64,000 nt of DNA from Isoptericola halotolerans (lineage in GTDB: Bacteria; Actinomycetota; Actinomycetes; Actinomycetales; Cellulomonadaceae). Under the pieces are notes generated by a model that was given only the letters and a program-made list of their open reading frames with translations, had not been told where the DNA came from and ran no database searches. The stretch is from positions 372,001-436,000 of the forward strand of contig NZ_JABEZU010000003.1 of assembly GCF_013149785.1 (NCBI RefSeq). Direction: 5' to 3'. Both the position numbers and the translations under genes were made by a program. Below, one piece after another: positions 6,781 to 13,640 of this stretch (position 1 is its first letter; each line of letters starts with the position of its first letter).

Positions 6781-7595
6781 CCGCCACGACCGAGCTGCAG
6801 GGGATCGTCCTGGACCTCCCCGATGCCGAGTACCGCCAGGCGCCCGGCCTGTCGTCCACCGGGGTCAAGCACCTGCTGGACTCCCCCGCCCGGTACCAGT
6901 GGGAGCAGACGCACCGCACCGACAAGCGCGCCTTCGACCTCGGCCACGTGGTCCACGCCGTCATTCTCGGCGCCGGGCTCGACGTCGCCGTGATCGACCA
7001 CCCCGACTACCGGACCAAGGCCGCCCGCGAGGAGCGCGACGAGGCCCGGGCCGAGGGCCACGCGCCGATCCTGCGCCACGAGTGGGAGCAGGTCGAGGTC
7101 ATGGCCGCCGCGGTGCGCGAGCACCCCGACGCCGGGCCGCTGCTGACCGGGGGCGAACCGGAGGTCTCGCTGTTCTGGGACGACCCGGAGACCGGAGTCC
7201 GCTGCAAGGGCCGCCTGGACTACTGGCACTGCTCCGGCGTCGTCGTCGACCTCAAGTCCACCGGCCGCACCGCGGACCCGCGCCGCATCGACCGCCTCTC
7301 CTACGACCTTGGCTGGCACCAGCAGGCTGCGCACTACATGGCCGGCGTCGAGTGGGCCATGGGCGAGCGCCCCCGCTTCATCCACGTCGTGCTCGAGGTT
7401 GACGCCCCGCACTTCGTGTCCGTCGTCGAGCTCGATGACGAGTACCTCGCCGACGGCGCGGCCGACGTCCGCCTCGCCACCGACGCCTACGCCCACTGCC
7501 TGGCCACCGACGACTGGCCGGCCTACCCCGCAGGCATCCACACCATCGCGCCACCGAACTACGCGAAGCGCGCACGAGCACTGGAGATCGCATGA
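6777..7595 (+). CDS. RecE/exonuclease VIII-like PD-(D/E)XK nuclease
   Basis: 272 residues from a GTG. The opening LSSTGVKHLLDSPARYQWEQTH and FDLGHVVHAVILG are typical of the DUF3799/exonuclease VIII family. The PD-(D/E)XK centre is visible: GRLDYW (Asp near residue 147), VVDLKSTG (Asp and Lys near 158-160) and a following QQAAHY helix. Such enzymes degrade one strand of linear dsDNA 5-prime to 3-prime and hand ssDNA to an annealing protein. One small gene later lies a RecT/Bet gene, so the pair forms the phage recombination module. Confidence 0.85.
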   Translation: MTATTELQGIVLDLPDAEYRQAPGLSSTGVKHLLDSPARYQWEQTHRTDKRAFDLGHVVHAVILGAGLDVAVIDHPDYRTKAAREERDEARAEGHAPILRHEWEQVEVMAAAVREHPDAGPLLTGGEPEVSLFWDDPETGVRCKGRLDYWHCSGVVVDLKSTGRTADPRRIDRLSYDLGWHQQAAHYMAGVEWAMGERPRFIHVVLEVDAPHFVSVVELDDEYLADGAADVRLATDAYAHCLATDDWPAYPAGIHTIAPPNYAKRARALEIA

Positions 7596-7906
7596 GCAAC
7601 GTCTACTACGACCCCGAGAAGTTCGGGCTGCGCACCCTCGGCGAGCTGGACTTCTCGTCCGGTTCCTACGAGTTCGACCTGAGCGTCGTCTGGACCGACG
7701 GCACCGCGCTGTTCTGGGCCGACGACGCCGGGTGCTCCTGCCCCTCGCCGTTTGAGTCCGTCGGCCGCGACGACCTCTCGACCGGCTCGATCGACGCCCT
7801 GCGCCGCTACCTCCACGAGCGCCAGCAGGAGCAGTACACCCAGTACGTGAAGCACGACGAGGTCGTCGACTTCATCGCGCGTGTCCGCAAGGAGATGGCC
7901 AAGTGA
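7592..7906 (+). CDS. small protein between nuclease and RecT genes
   Basis: 104 residues (MSNVYYDPEKFGLRTLGELDFSSGSYEFDLSVVWTD, DAGCSCPSPFESVGRDDL, ending HDEVVDFIARVRKEMAK). Overlaps both neighbours by four bases, so it is made with the recombination pair. No motif beyond a CSC cluster; function unknown. Confidence 0.65.
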   Translation: MSNVYYDPEKFGLRTLGELDFSSGSYEFDLSVVWTDGTALFWADDAGCSCPSPFESVGRDDLSTGSIDALRRYLHERQQEQYTQYVKHDEVVDFIARVRKEMAK

Positions 7907-8841
7907 ACACCGACCTGACGACCACCGGAGCCACCGCGCTCACCATCGACCCGCAGCAGTCCGGCTTCACCGACATGCAGGTCTCCGCGCTGCAGCACAT
8001 CGGCGTGCAGGACGCCTCTCCCGGCGACCTGGCCGTGTTCTTCCACGTCGTGCAGCGCACCGGCCTGGACCCGTTCGCCCGCCAGATCTACATGATCGGG
8101 CGCAAGACGAAGGACCAGCGCACCGGCGAGTGGACGACGAAGCAGACGATCCAGACCGGCATCGACGGCTTCCGTCTCATCGGCCGCCGGGCGTCCGCCC
8201 GCAGCGGCGACAGCGTCTCGGTCGCCGCGCCGCAGTGGTGCACCCGCGACGGGAAGTGGCTCGACGTCTGGTCCGGCGAGTGGGGCACCCCGCTCGCCGC
8301 CCGCGTCACCATCACCCGCGACGGCGACCCGTTCACCGCCGTGGCCATGTTCGACGAGTACAAGCAGACGAAGCGCGACGGCGGCCTGACCCAGATGTGG
8401 GCCCAGCGCCCCGCCGGCCAGATCGCGAAGTGCGCCGAGGCTGCCGCCTGGCGCATGGCCTTCCCGCAGGACCTCGCCGGGGTGTACTCCGACGACGAGC
8501 TGCAGCACGCGGACAGCCCGCCGCCGCAGCGCGCCCGCCGCCAGTCCGCCGCCGACGTGCTCGGAACCAGCGAGGCCGACCGACCAGCAGAGCCGGAGCC
8601 ATCCGCCGACGCGCCATCGGCCCAGGCCGTCAAGGCGCTGTGGGCCACGCTCAACGAGGCCGGGATCAGCGAGGACCGCGACGAGCGGCTGCGCTGGATG
8701 AGCAACCATGTCGGCCGCGAGGTCGCCACGAGCAAGGACCTGACCGCGGCCGAGGTCTCGCAGCTGATCGACACCGCGAAGGCGAACGCTGAGTACGCCG
8801 CCGAGGTCGCCGCGACCTCTGAGGCGGGTGAGCAGGCGTGA
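7903..8841 (+). CDS. recT: RecT/Bet-family ssDNA-annealing protein
   Basis: 312 residues. Residues about 20-200 carry the family core: LQHIGVQDASPGDLAVFFHVVQRTGLDPFARQIYMIGRK, IQTGIDGFRLIGRRAS and GQIAKCAEAAAWRMAFPQDLAGVYSDDEL. Members anneal complementary single strands and work with an exonuclease such as the RecE-like enzyme two genes upstream. The C-terminal third (residues about 210-312) is a lower-complexity linker plus a helical region, where partner-binding elements usually lie. Overlaps the next gene (GTGA). Confidence 0.9.
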   Translation: MNTDLTTTGATALTIDPQQSGFTDMQVSALQHIGVQDASPGDLAVFFHVVQRTGLDPFARQIYMIGRKTKDQRTGEWTTKQTIQTGIDGFRLIGRRASARSGDSVSVAAPQWCTRDGKWLDVWSGEWGTPLAARVTITRDGDPFTAVAMFDEYKQTKRDGGLTQMWAQRPAGQIAKCAEAAAWRMAFPQDLAGVYSDDELQHADSPPPQRARRQSAADVLGTSEADRPAEPEPSADAPSAQAVKALWATLNEAGISEDRDERLRWMSNHVGREVATSKDLTAAEVSQLIDTAKANAEYAAEVAATSEAGEQA

Positions 8842-9404
8842 GGACCCGCATCGATCCCGCCGAGGTCGCCCGGCTGCACGCCGAGGGCCTCGTCGACCGG
8901 GAGATCGCCGAGCGGATGGGCTGCTCCGGCAAGGGTGTCTACAACGTCCGCGGCCGACTCGGCCTGTCGCCCAACGGCGCCGGCGGACGAGGGCGCAGGG
9001 CTGCCGACGGGGGGCGACGGGCCGGTAAGGCAGTCGGCCGCCCACTGGTCCAGGACGGCGGGGCCACCCGCACCTACCCGACCGACTGGGCGCTCAAGGC
9101 GAGGTGCCGCGCCATCGGCCCGCAGGACGAGGACGCGGACCCGTTCTTCCACCCCGAGCAGGAGCGCGGCCCGATGCGGCGGATGCGCGAGCAGCGCGCC
9201 AAGGCCGTGTGCGCCGAGTGCCCCGTGGCCGGCCTGTGCCTGGAGGCTGCGATGCGGGTCGAGGGCGACGTCACCACGGGCCGCTACGGCGTCTACGGCG
9301 GCTACACGCCCGAGGAGCGCGTCGAGCTGCTGGCGCTGCGCCAGGCGGCCGACGACGTCGCCCAGACAGTGCGGGACGGCCAGACGCTGCAGGTGGTCGC
9401 ATGA
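8838..9404 (+). CDS. HTH-WhiB fusion transcription factor
   Basis: 188 residues from a GTG. Residues about 3-45 are a helix-turn-helix (DPAEVARLHAEGLVDREIAERMGCSGKGVYNVRGRLGLS). A basic linker follows, then a WhiB domain (about 80-180) with the four cluster cysteines: RCRAI near residue 88, VCAEC at about 125-128 and LCLEA at about 134. The WhiB turn is GVYGGYTPEERVEL. WhiB proteins bind a 4Fe-4S cluster and sigma factor, and are largely confined to actinobacteria and their phages. The extra HTH is unusual and suggests a promoter-specific early or middle regulator. Confidence 0.85.
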   Translation: MRTRIDPAEVARLHAEGLVDREIAERMGCSGKGVYNVRGRLGLSPNGAGGRGRRAADGGRRAGKAVGRPLVQDGGATRTYPTDWALKARCRAIGPQDEDADPFFHPEQERGPMRRMREQRAKAVCAECPVAGLCLEAAMRVEGDVTTGRYGVYGGYTPEERVELLALRQAADDVAQTVRDGQTLQVVA

Positions 9405-9955
9405 AGATCGTCGGACTCGACCTCTCCCTGACCAGCACCGGCGTCGCTGCGATCTGCGACGACGACACGGTCCCGGCCCCCTACGCCTTCGTCGACCGCA
9501 TCACCAGCAAGCCGTCCGGCAGCACCCTCGAAGCCCGTAACCGGCGCCTCGCCATCATCGTCGACGCCGTCCATGGCTGGGTCCACGACGGGGCCGACCT
9601 CGTCGTCATCGAAGGCCTCGCCTACTCGTCCACGAGCGGCAAGGCCGCCGAGCGCGCCGGGCTCTGGTGGCTCGTCGTCCACCGCCTCATCGCGAACGGC
9701 TACCCGGTCGCCGAGGTCCCGCCGACCTCGCGCGCGAAGTACGCCACCGGCACCGGCAACGCGGCGAAGGACGCCGTGCTCGCCGCCGTCGTGCGGCGCT
9801 ACCCGGACGTCGAGGTCACCGGCAACGACGAGGCGGACAGCCTCATCCTCGCCGCGATGGGTGCGCGGTGGCTGGGCCACCCGATCGACGACCTTCCGAA
9901 GTCCCATCTGGACGCCATGACCAAGGTCCAGTGGCCCGAAAGGAGCGACGCATGA
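9401..9955 (+). CDS. RuvC-like Holliday junction resolvase
   Basis: 184 residues. The RNase H-fold catalytic residues are visible: Asp in IVGLDLSLTSTGVA (residue about 6), Glu in VVIEGLAYSS (about 70) and an acidic pair in GNDEADSLILAAMGARWLG (about 147). The family resolves branched DNA intermediates of replication and recombination, which fits the adjacent recombination genes. Its last about 19 codons are partly duplicated at the end of the next gene, suggesting that the 3-prime end was rebuilt by an HNH insertion. Confidence 0.85.
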   Translation: MKIVGLDLSLTSTGVAAICDDDTVPAPYAFVDRITSKPSGSTLEARNRRLAIIVDAVHGWVHDGADLVVIEGLAYSSTSGKAAERAGLWWLVVHRLIANGYPVAEVPPTSRAKYATGTGNAAKDAVLAAVVRRYPDVEVTGNDEADSLILAAMGARWLGHPIDDLPKSHLDAMTKVQWPERSDA

Positions 9956-10500
9956 CGCCCGACGTTCGCGCCCTGTCCCAACGATTCTGGGGACGCTGGG
10001 CCGTCATGGTCATCCCCGGCGCACCAGATGCCTGCTGGCCTTGGGAGGGTCGCCTCGACGCCAAGGGCTACGGGTTCATCAAGGTGAACGGGAAGACCAC
10101 CCGCGTGCACCGCGTCGCCTGGCTCCTGGCGAATGGCTCCTGGCCGCCGCCCGGAATGGTGGTCCGCCATCGCTGCGACAACCCTCCCTGCTGCAACCCG
10201 GCGCACCTCCAGCTCGGCACCGTCCGTGAGAACGTCGCCGACTGCATCGAGCGCGACCGTCGTGCCCATGGCGAGAGCCTTCGCCAGGCGAAGCTCACCG
10301 AGGCCGGCGTCCGCGACATCCGCCGACGAGCCGCGGCTGGCGAGGCGCACCGAGCGATCGCCGCCGACTACCGAGTGACCCGCCAGGCGATCACCTTGGT
10401 CGTGAAGCGCAAGAACTGGCGCCACGTCCTCGACGACCTGCCCGCCGCGCACCTGGCGGCCATGGCCAAGGTCGAGTGGCCGGAGGTGGTCCCGTGCTGA
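9952..10500 (+). CDS. HNH endonuclease, probable homing type
   Basis: 182 residues. RFW, ACWPWEG, KGYGFIKV and RVHRVAW open the domain. The HNH core is VVRHRCDNPPCCNPAHLQLGT (residues about 67-87) with a Cys-rich metal site. Residues about 110-160 hold an HTH-like segment (KLTEAGVRDIRRRAAAGEAHRAIAADYRVTRQAI), common in free-standing homing nucleases. The C-terminus (DDLPAAHLAAMAKVEWPE) does not belong to the HNH fold; it copies the resolvase tail. Overlaps both neighbours. Confidence 0.85.
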   Translation: MTPDVRALSQRFWGRWAVMVIPGAPDACWPWEGRLDAKGYGFIKVNGKTTRVHRVAWLLANGSWPPPGMVVRHRCDNPPCCNPAHLQLGTVRENVADCIERDRRAHGESLRQAKLTEAGVRDIRRRAAAGEAHRAIAADYRVTRQAITLVVKRKNWRHVLDDLPAAHLAAMAKVEWPEVVPC

Positions 10501-11762
10501 TCGGCGCTCTGTTCGCCGGGTACGGCGGCCTCGACATCGCCACCGAGCGCGTGTTCGACGCCCGCACTGCGTGGGTGTCCGAGTTTGACGCCGCACCGTC
10601 GCGCATCCTCGCGCACCGGTTCCCCGACGCGCCGAACCTCGGGGACGTCACCAAGGTCGACTGGTCCGCCGTCGAGCCCGTCGACATCATCACCGGCGGC
10701 TCACCCTGCCAGGACCTCAGCCACGCCGGGAAGCGCGCGGGCATGAAGGCTGGCACCCGGTCCGGCCTGTGGGCGTCCATGTGCGACGCCATCGAAACGA
10801 TCCGCCCGCGCTTCGTGGTGTGGGAGAACGTGAGAGGAGCACTCAGTGCCGGAGCCGATAGCGCGGTGGAACCCTGCCCGATCTGTGTGGGAGACGGAAG
10901 CGGTGTCACTCTGCGGGCACTCGGACGTGTTCTCGGAGACCTGGCCGAGCTCGGGTACGACGCGGCGTGGTGTGGCCTACGCGCTGCCGACGTGGGAGCC
11001 CCGCACGGACGCTTCCGGGTCTTCGTCCTCGCCTGGCCTGCCGACGCCGAGAGCGACCCGAGGGGGCTCGGCGACCGAGACCATGGCGCTGCTGCGGACC
11101 CCTACGGCGCAACTCGCGGTGAACGGGGGCTCGCAGCACCCGGACAAGCGGAAGGCGGGCGGTCACGGGCCGACGCTGGCCGACGAGGTGGAGCACCTGC
11201 TCCCGACGTGACCCTGCTGCCCACGCCAACAACTCGCGACGGCAAGGGGCGCAACCAGCGGGGCGACGACACGTGCCTCCCGGGCGCGCTACTGCCGACG
11301 CCCCGCGCGACAGACGGCACGAAGGGCGGACCGAACCAGCGCGGCAGCTCGGGCGACCTCATGCTCCCGAGCGCAGTCCGGCTCATGCCGACGCCGCGTG
11401 CGACTCACTGGGCCAAGACCTCGGAGCGTGCCCGGGTGGAGTACGGGTCCTCGGACTCCCTCCCGGACCTCGTCGACAAGCGGACGTTCGGCCAGTACGC
11501 CGACGCCATCGCCCGCTGGGAGCCTGTCGTCGGACGTCCTGCCCCCGCGCCCACCGAGCCCACCGGAAAAGGTGGAGTGCACCGCCTGAGCCCCCGGTTC
11601 GTCGAGTGGATGATGGGCCTCCCCGACGGCTGGGTCACCGACGTCGGGCTCTCCCGCAGCGAGCAGCTCAAGGCGCTCGGGAACGGCGTGGTGCCCCAGC
11701 AGGCCGAGGCCGCACTGGGGCACATGCTCACCGTTCGCTCTCTTGAGGCGGTGACGTCGTGA
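10494..11762 (+). CDS. C5-cytosine DNA methyltransferase
   Basis: 422 residues from the GTG at 10494. Motif I is LFAGYGGLD (residues about 5-13), motif IV GGSPCQDLS with catalytic Cys near 71, motif VI WENVRG near 110, motif VIII-like HGRFRVFV and motif X LGNGVVPQQ near 396. It methylates cytosine in DNA, likely protecting the phage from host restriction. Residues about 190-238 of this frame look like non-coding translation, while the +1 frame over the same DNA is protein-like. The target-recognition part may therefore be encoded by two frames; see the overlapping ORF. Confidence 0.85.
   Translation: MLIGALFAGYGGLDIATERVFDARTAWVSEFDAAPSRILAHRFPDAPNLGDVTKVDWSAVEPVDIITGGSPCQDLSHAGKRAGMKAGTRSGLWASMCDAIETIRPRFVVWENVRGALSAGADSAVEPCPICVGDGSGVTLRALGRVLGDLAELGYDAAWCGLRAADVGAPHGRFRVFVLAWPADAESDPRGLGDRDHGAAADPYGATRGERGLAAPGQAEGGRSRADAGRRGGAPAPDVTLLPTPTTRDGKGRNQRGDDTCLPGALLPTPRATDGTKGGPNQRGSSGDLMLPSAVRLMPTPRATHWAKTSERARVEYGSSDSLPDLVDKRTFGQYADAIARWEPVVGRPAPAPTEPTGKGGVHRLSPRFVEWMMGLPDGWVTDVGLSRSEQLKALGNGVVPQQAEAALGHMLTVRSLEAVTS
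10846..11211 (+). CDS. alternative-frame ORF inside the methyltransferase gene
   Basis: 121 residues in the +1 frame (MPEPIARWNPARSVWETEAVSLCG, FSETWPSSGTTRRGVAYALPTWEP). It carries LPTPRATRGG, LLRTPTAQLA and a final EHLLPT. The L-x-TP motif then continues in the methyltransferase frame as LLPTPTTRD, LLPTPRATD and LMPTPRATH. Proteins with this opening and L-x-TP repeats are known to me from actinophage methylase loci. The frame is thus probably a real coding segment whose 3-prime part lies in the other frame, by overlap, frameshift or sequence error. Confidence 0.5.
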   Translation: MPEPIARWNPARSVWETEAVSLCGHSDVFSETWPSSGTTRRGVAYALPTWEPRTDASGSSSSPGLPTPRATRGGSATETMALLRTPTAQLAVNGGSQHPDKRKAGGHGPTLADEVEHLLPT

Positions 11763-11889
11763 CGTACTCGACGAGAGCCCGCCGCACGACGTCGGACACC
11801 GTCTCGCCGTTCTTCTCTGCCTGCTCGCGCGCCGCCGTCCACACCTCGTCCGAGACGCGCACGTTGCGGAGCGTGGTTCCTCGCGCCAC
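11728..11889 (-). CDS. ribbon-helix-helix DNA-binding protein
   Basis: 53 residues from the GTG at 11889. TTLRNVRVSDEVWTAAREQAEKNGETVSDVVRRALVEYV is a textbook CopG/MetJ-like ribbon-helix-helix: an alternating strand, then two helices. It lies one base after the stop of the upstream minus-strand gene. Such proteins are dimers that often autorepress their operons; a fitting operator pair lies upstream of the first gene. It could be an antitoxin, but no toxin is obvious. Confidence 0.75.
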   Translation of the reverse strand: MARGTTLRNVRVSDEVWTAAREQAEKNGETVSDVVRRALVEYVTTSPPQESER

Positions 11890-11890
11890 G

Positions 11891-12121
11891 TCAGGCCCGA
11901 CCGATGCGCGCGCCGACCGTGGCCCGACCGCCCGCACGCTCGCGGGAGTCGGCGGTCTCGCGCTGGGAGCGGACGACCTCGGCGCGCGTCATGCCGAACG
12001 AGATCACGTCGTCGGGAGCGCCCGCCGCCTCGAGAGCGTCAGCCTCGGCGCGCATGTTGGCGACGACCTGGGCGGTGCGGGCGGAGATGCGGCCTGCCTG
12101 GGTGCTGGTGACGGTGCTCAT
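11891..12121 (-). CDS. small helical protein co-transcribed with the RHH gene
   Basis: 76 residues; ATG at 12121 preceded by GGGAG. Sequence MSTVTSTQAGRISARTAQVVANMRAEADALEAAGAPDDVISFGMTRAEVVRSQRE... is helical and Ala/Arg-rich. It is first in the two-gene minus-strand operon whose promoter carries the paired operators. Function unknown; a regulator or antitoxin partner is possible. Confidence 0.6.
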   Translation of the reverse strand: MSTVTSTQAGRISARTAQVVANMRAEADALEAAGAPDDVISFGMTRAEVVRSQRETADSRERAGGRATVGARIGRA

Positions 12122-12150
12122 GGTGACTCCCTCGGTGGTCCCTGCGGTGC

Positions 12151-12191
12151 GTGTACCCACACCCTAACACCATGTGTACCTACACCGTCAA
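12151..12191 (-). promoter_or_regulatory. autoregulated promoter with two palindromic operators
   Basis: Read on the minus strand, TTGACG (12191-12186) and TAGGGT (12166-12161) are separated by 19 bases. Palindromes GTGTAGGTACAC (12185-12174) and GTGTGGGTACAC (12162-12151) differ at one base. One lies just inside the -35, the other at the -10 edge, 23 bases apart. This fits repression by the ribbon-helix-helix protein of the operon; binding is inferred. Confidence 0.65.
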
Positions 12192-12213
12192 CCCGAGAGC
12201 GGGTGAAGACCTC

Positions 12214-12318
12214 GTGACGCCCTGCCCGCGCTGCCGCCGCTACGTCGGCACGACCGTCTGGGCCCGGATGTGGCACCTGCAGGTCCACGGCTGCCCACCA
12301 CCACGAGAGGAGGGGTGA
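12214..12318 (+). CDS. short zinc-finger-like peptide
   Basis: 34 residues from a GTG (VTPCPRCRRYVGTTVWARMWHLQVHGC...). The C-x2-C pair and H-x3-H spacing followed by Cys resemble a treble-clef or C2H2 knuckle. An ATG at 12172 gives a 48-residue version, but it would begin inside the operator palindrome. The stop overlaps the next start (TGATG). Confidence 0.5.
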   Translation: MTPCPRCRRYVGTTVWARMWHLQVHGCPPPREEG

Positions 12319-12587
12319 TGGCTGTTCCGCGCTTCGAGGGCCAGTCCGACGCCGAGGCCGCCGTCATGGCGATCTGGGCGACGGTCGGCGTCGCCATGGA
12401 TGTGGCCGCCGGTCGCGCCCTCGACCCCAACTCATACCCCCTCGTCCCGCTGGGGCGCGACGCCGCCGCGTCGCACTTCATCCGCAAGACGCTCGGCGAT
12501 CTTCTCGAACTCGGCTACTGCCCGGAGGGCTGGGAGAAGGCGTTCATGGGACCCCTCCCTGGCGATCCCAGCTGGGGCGGTTCGTGA
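12318..12587 (+). CDS. phage hypothetical protein, 89 aa
   Basis: Good GAGGAGGGG site before the ATG. Sequence features: GQSDAEAAVMAIWATVGVAMDVAAGRALD and AAASHFIRKTLGDLLELGYCPEGWEKAF, mostly helical. It sits immediately ahead of the replication-type gene, overlapping it by a few bases, so it may work with it. No family recognised. Confidence 0.6.
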   Translation: MAVPRFEGQSDAEAAVMAIWATVGVAMDVAAGRALDPNSYPLVPLGRDAAASHFIRKTLGDLLELGYCPEGWEKAFMGPLPGDPSWGGS

Positions 12588-13189
12588 TGGGCGCCCGCAA
12601 CGTCTCGGCCGTGTTCACGCTCTGGCCCGATCTGCCGCCCGCCCCGAAGGTGCTGCTGCTCGGCATGGCCCTGGTGGCACTGGACAACCCGAGCGACAAG
12701 GGTCGGCCGGCGCGAGTGTTCTTCGGCGGCGAGGACACGCTCTGCGAGTACTCGGGGCGCTCTCGATCGGCCACCTACCGAGCACTGTCGCTGCTCCGCG
12801 AGGCGGGCGCGGTCGAGGTCATTGACGCCGGCCGGAACCGTCACCGGGCTGTGTACAAGCTCGTCCTGACCGCCGAAGAGGTCGAGGCGAAGCGTCCGAA
12901 CCTTGGGACCGGGAAGGGTCCCAACCTTGAGACGGAAGGGTCCGAAGGTTCGGACCGGAAGGGTCCCACAAACGCGACCCCTAGGAACCACGGAGGAAGA
13001 GACCAGGAATCACGGGGAGGAGATATCTCCAGCAAGGTTCCCGTCTCACCTGCCGCTGTGGACGACGACGCAGACCCCGATTCCACCCTGACCGACGCCG
13101 AACGAACCGAGCGGCACAACCGGCAGCTCATCGAGACCCACGGACTCATCCCGGCACTGCGACTCATCGAGGGAGGCAAGACCGCATGA
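12587..13189 (+). CDS. winged-helix replication-initiator-like protein
   Basis: 200 residues; the start is ATG 12587 (GTG 12584 is in frame). The N-terminal domain (residues about 10-90) is a winged helix as in phage replisome-organiser proteins: PPAPKVLLLGMALVAL, SRSATYRALSLLREAGAVEVI, HRAVYKLVL. A low-complexity linker (about 100-165) is encoded by repeated DNA resembling iterons, and a C-terminal helix (IETHGLIPALRLIEGG) could bind a partner. Lambda O-type initiators also carry their origin inside the gene. The initiator role is inferred. Confidence 0.6.
   Translation: MGARNVSAVFTLWPDLPPAPKVLLLGMALVALDNPSDKGRPARVFFGGEDTLCEYSGRSRSATYRALSLLREAGAVEVIDAGRNRHRAVYKLVLTAEEVEAKRPNLGTGKGPNLETEGSEGSDRKGPTNATPRNHGGRDQESRGGDISSKVPVSPAAVDDDADPDSTLTDAERTERHNRQLIETHGLIPALRLIEGGKTA
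12893..12970. other. candidate replication origin: iteron-like repeats
   Basis: Four related elements on GGGTCC(C/G)AA(C/G)(C/G)TT: an inverted copy at 12893-12910 and direct copies from 12917, 12938 and 12961 (spacing 21 and 23 bases). The third contains a perfect 8-bp inverted repeat, GGTCCGAA and TTCGGACC around GG. Purine-rich DNA follows, with a 12-bp palindrome GGAGATATCTCC at 13019-13030. Lying inside a replication-type gene supports an origin. Confidence 0.5.
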
Positions 13190-13371
13190 GCACCGACCAC
13201 CGAGCCCGCTGCGCCACCCACCACCACAGGCTCCCGTGCCCCATGCATGCCGCCGACCACAAGGCCGGCGACCACACCGGCCGCCCGCAGGCCGACTGCC
13301 CCGACTGCGCCACCCCCGCACCCACCCCCGACGCCGCCCGAGCCGCGGGGAACGACCTGGAGGACTCATGA
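13186..13371 (+). CDS. small Cys/His-rich protein
   Basis: 61 residues with many possible metal ligands: RCATHHHRLPCPMHAADHKAGDH and ADCPDCATP. The arrangement suggests a small zinc-binding peptide. Overlaps both neighbours (ATGA). Function unknown. Confidence 0.6.
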   Translation: MSTDHRARCATHHHRLPCPMHAADHKAGDHTGRPQADCPDCATPAPTPDAARAAGNDLEDS

Positions 13372-13637
13372 CCCAGCCCACGAAGTACCGCAAGCTCCCC
13401 GTCGAGATCGAGGCCGTCCGGTTCGACGGCACCAACGCCCAGCAGGTCGCCGAGTGGATCGGTGAGGAACAGGACGGCTGGACCTACAGCGACCGGAACG
13501 ACTTCTACGAGATCGAGACGCTCGAGGGAACCATGACCGCCCTGCCTGGCGACTGGATCATCCGCGGCGTGCAGGGCGAGTTCTACCCCTGCAAGCCCGA
13601 CATCTTCGCCGCCACCTACGAGGCCGTGGAGGACTGA
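13368..13637 (+). CDS. phage protein with PGDWI motif
   Basis: 89 residues: KLPVEIEAVRFDGTNAQQVAEWIG, EIETLEGTMTALPGDWIIRGVQGEFYPCKPDIFAATYEAV. The ending L-x-GDWII-x-G-x-x-GE-x-YP-C-x-P-D-x-F is highly characteristic of a widespread small phage protein family whose role is not established. Encoded in many actinophage and Firmicutes phage early regions. Confidence 0.75.
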   Translation: MTQPTKYRKLPVEIEAVRFDGTNAQQVAEWIGEEQDGWTYSDRNDFYEIETLEGTMTALPGDWIIRGVQGEFYPCKPDIFAATYEAVED

Positions 13638-13640
13638 CCG

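Noticed and set aside
11728-12121. Classical toxin-antitoxin pair
   Set aside because: One gene is a ribbon-helix-helix protein, but the other shows no toxin family motif (no PIN, RelE or MazF features), so calling it a toxin would be unsupported.
12172-12318. 48-residue version of the zinc-finger peptide with ATG at 12172
   Set aside because: The ATG lies inside the operator palindrome with no ribosome site; the shorter GTG version is preferred, though not proven.
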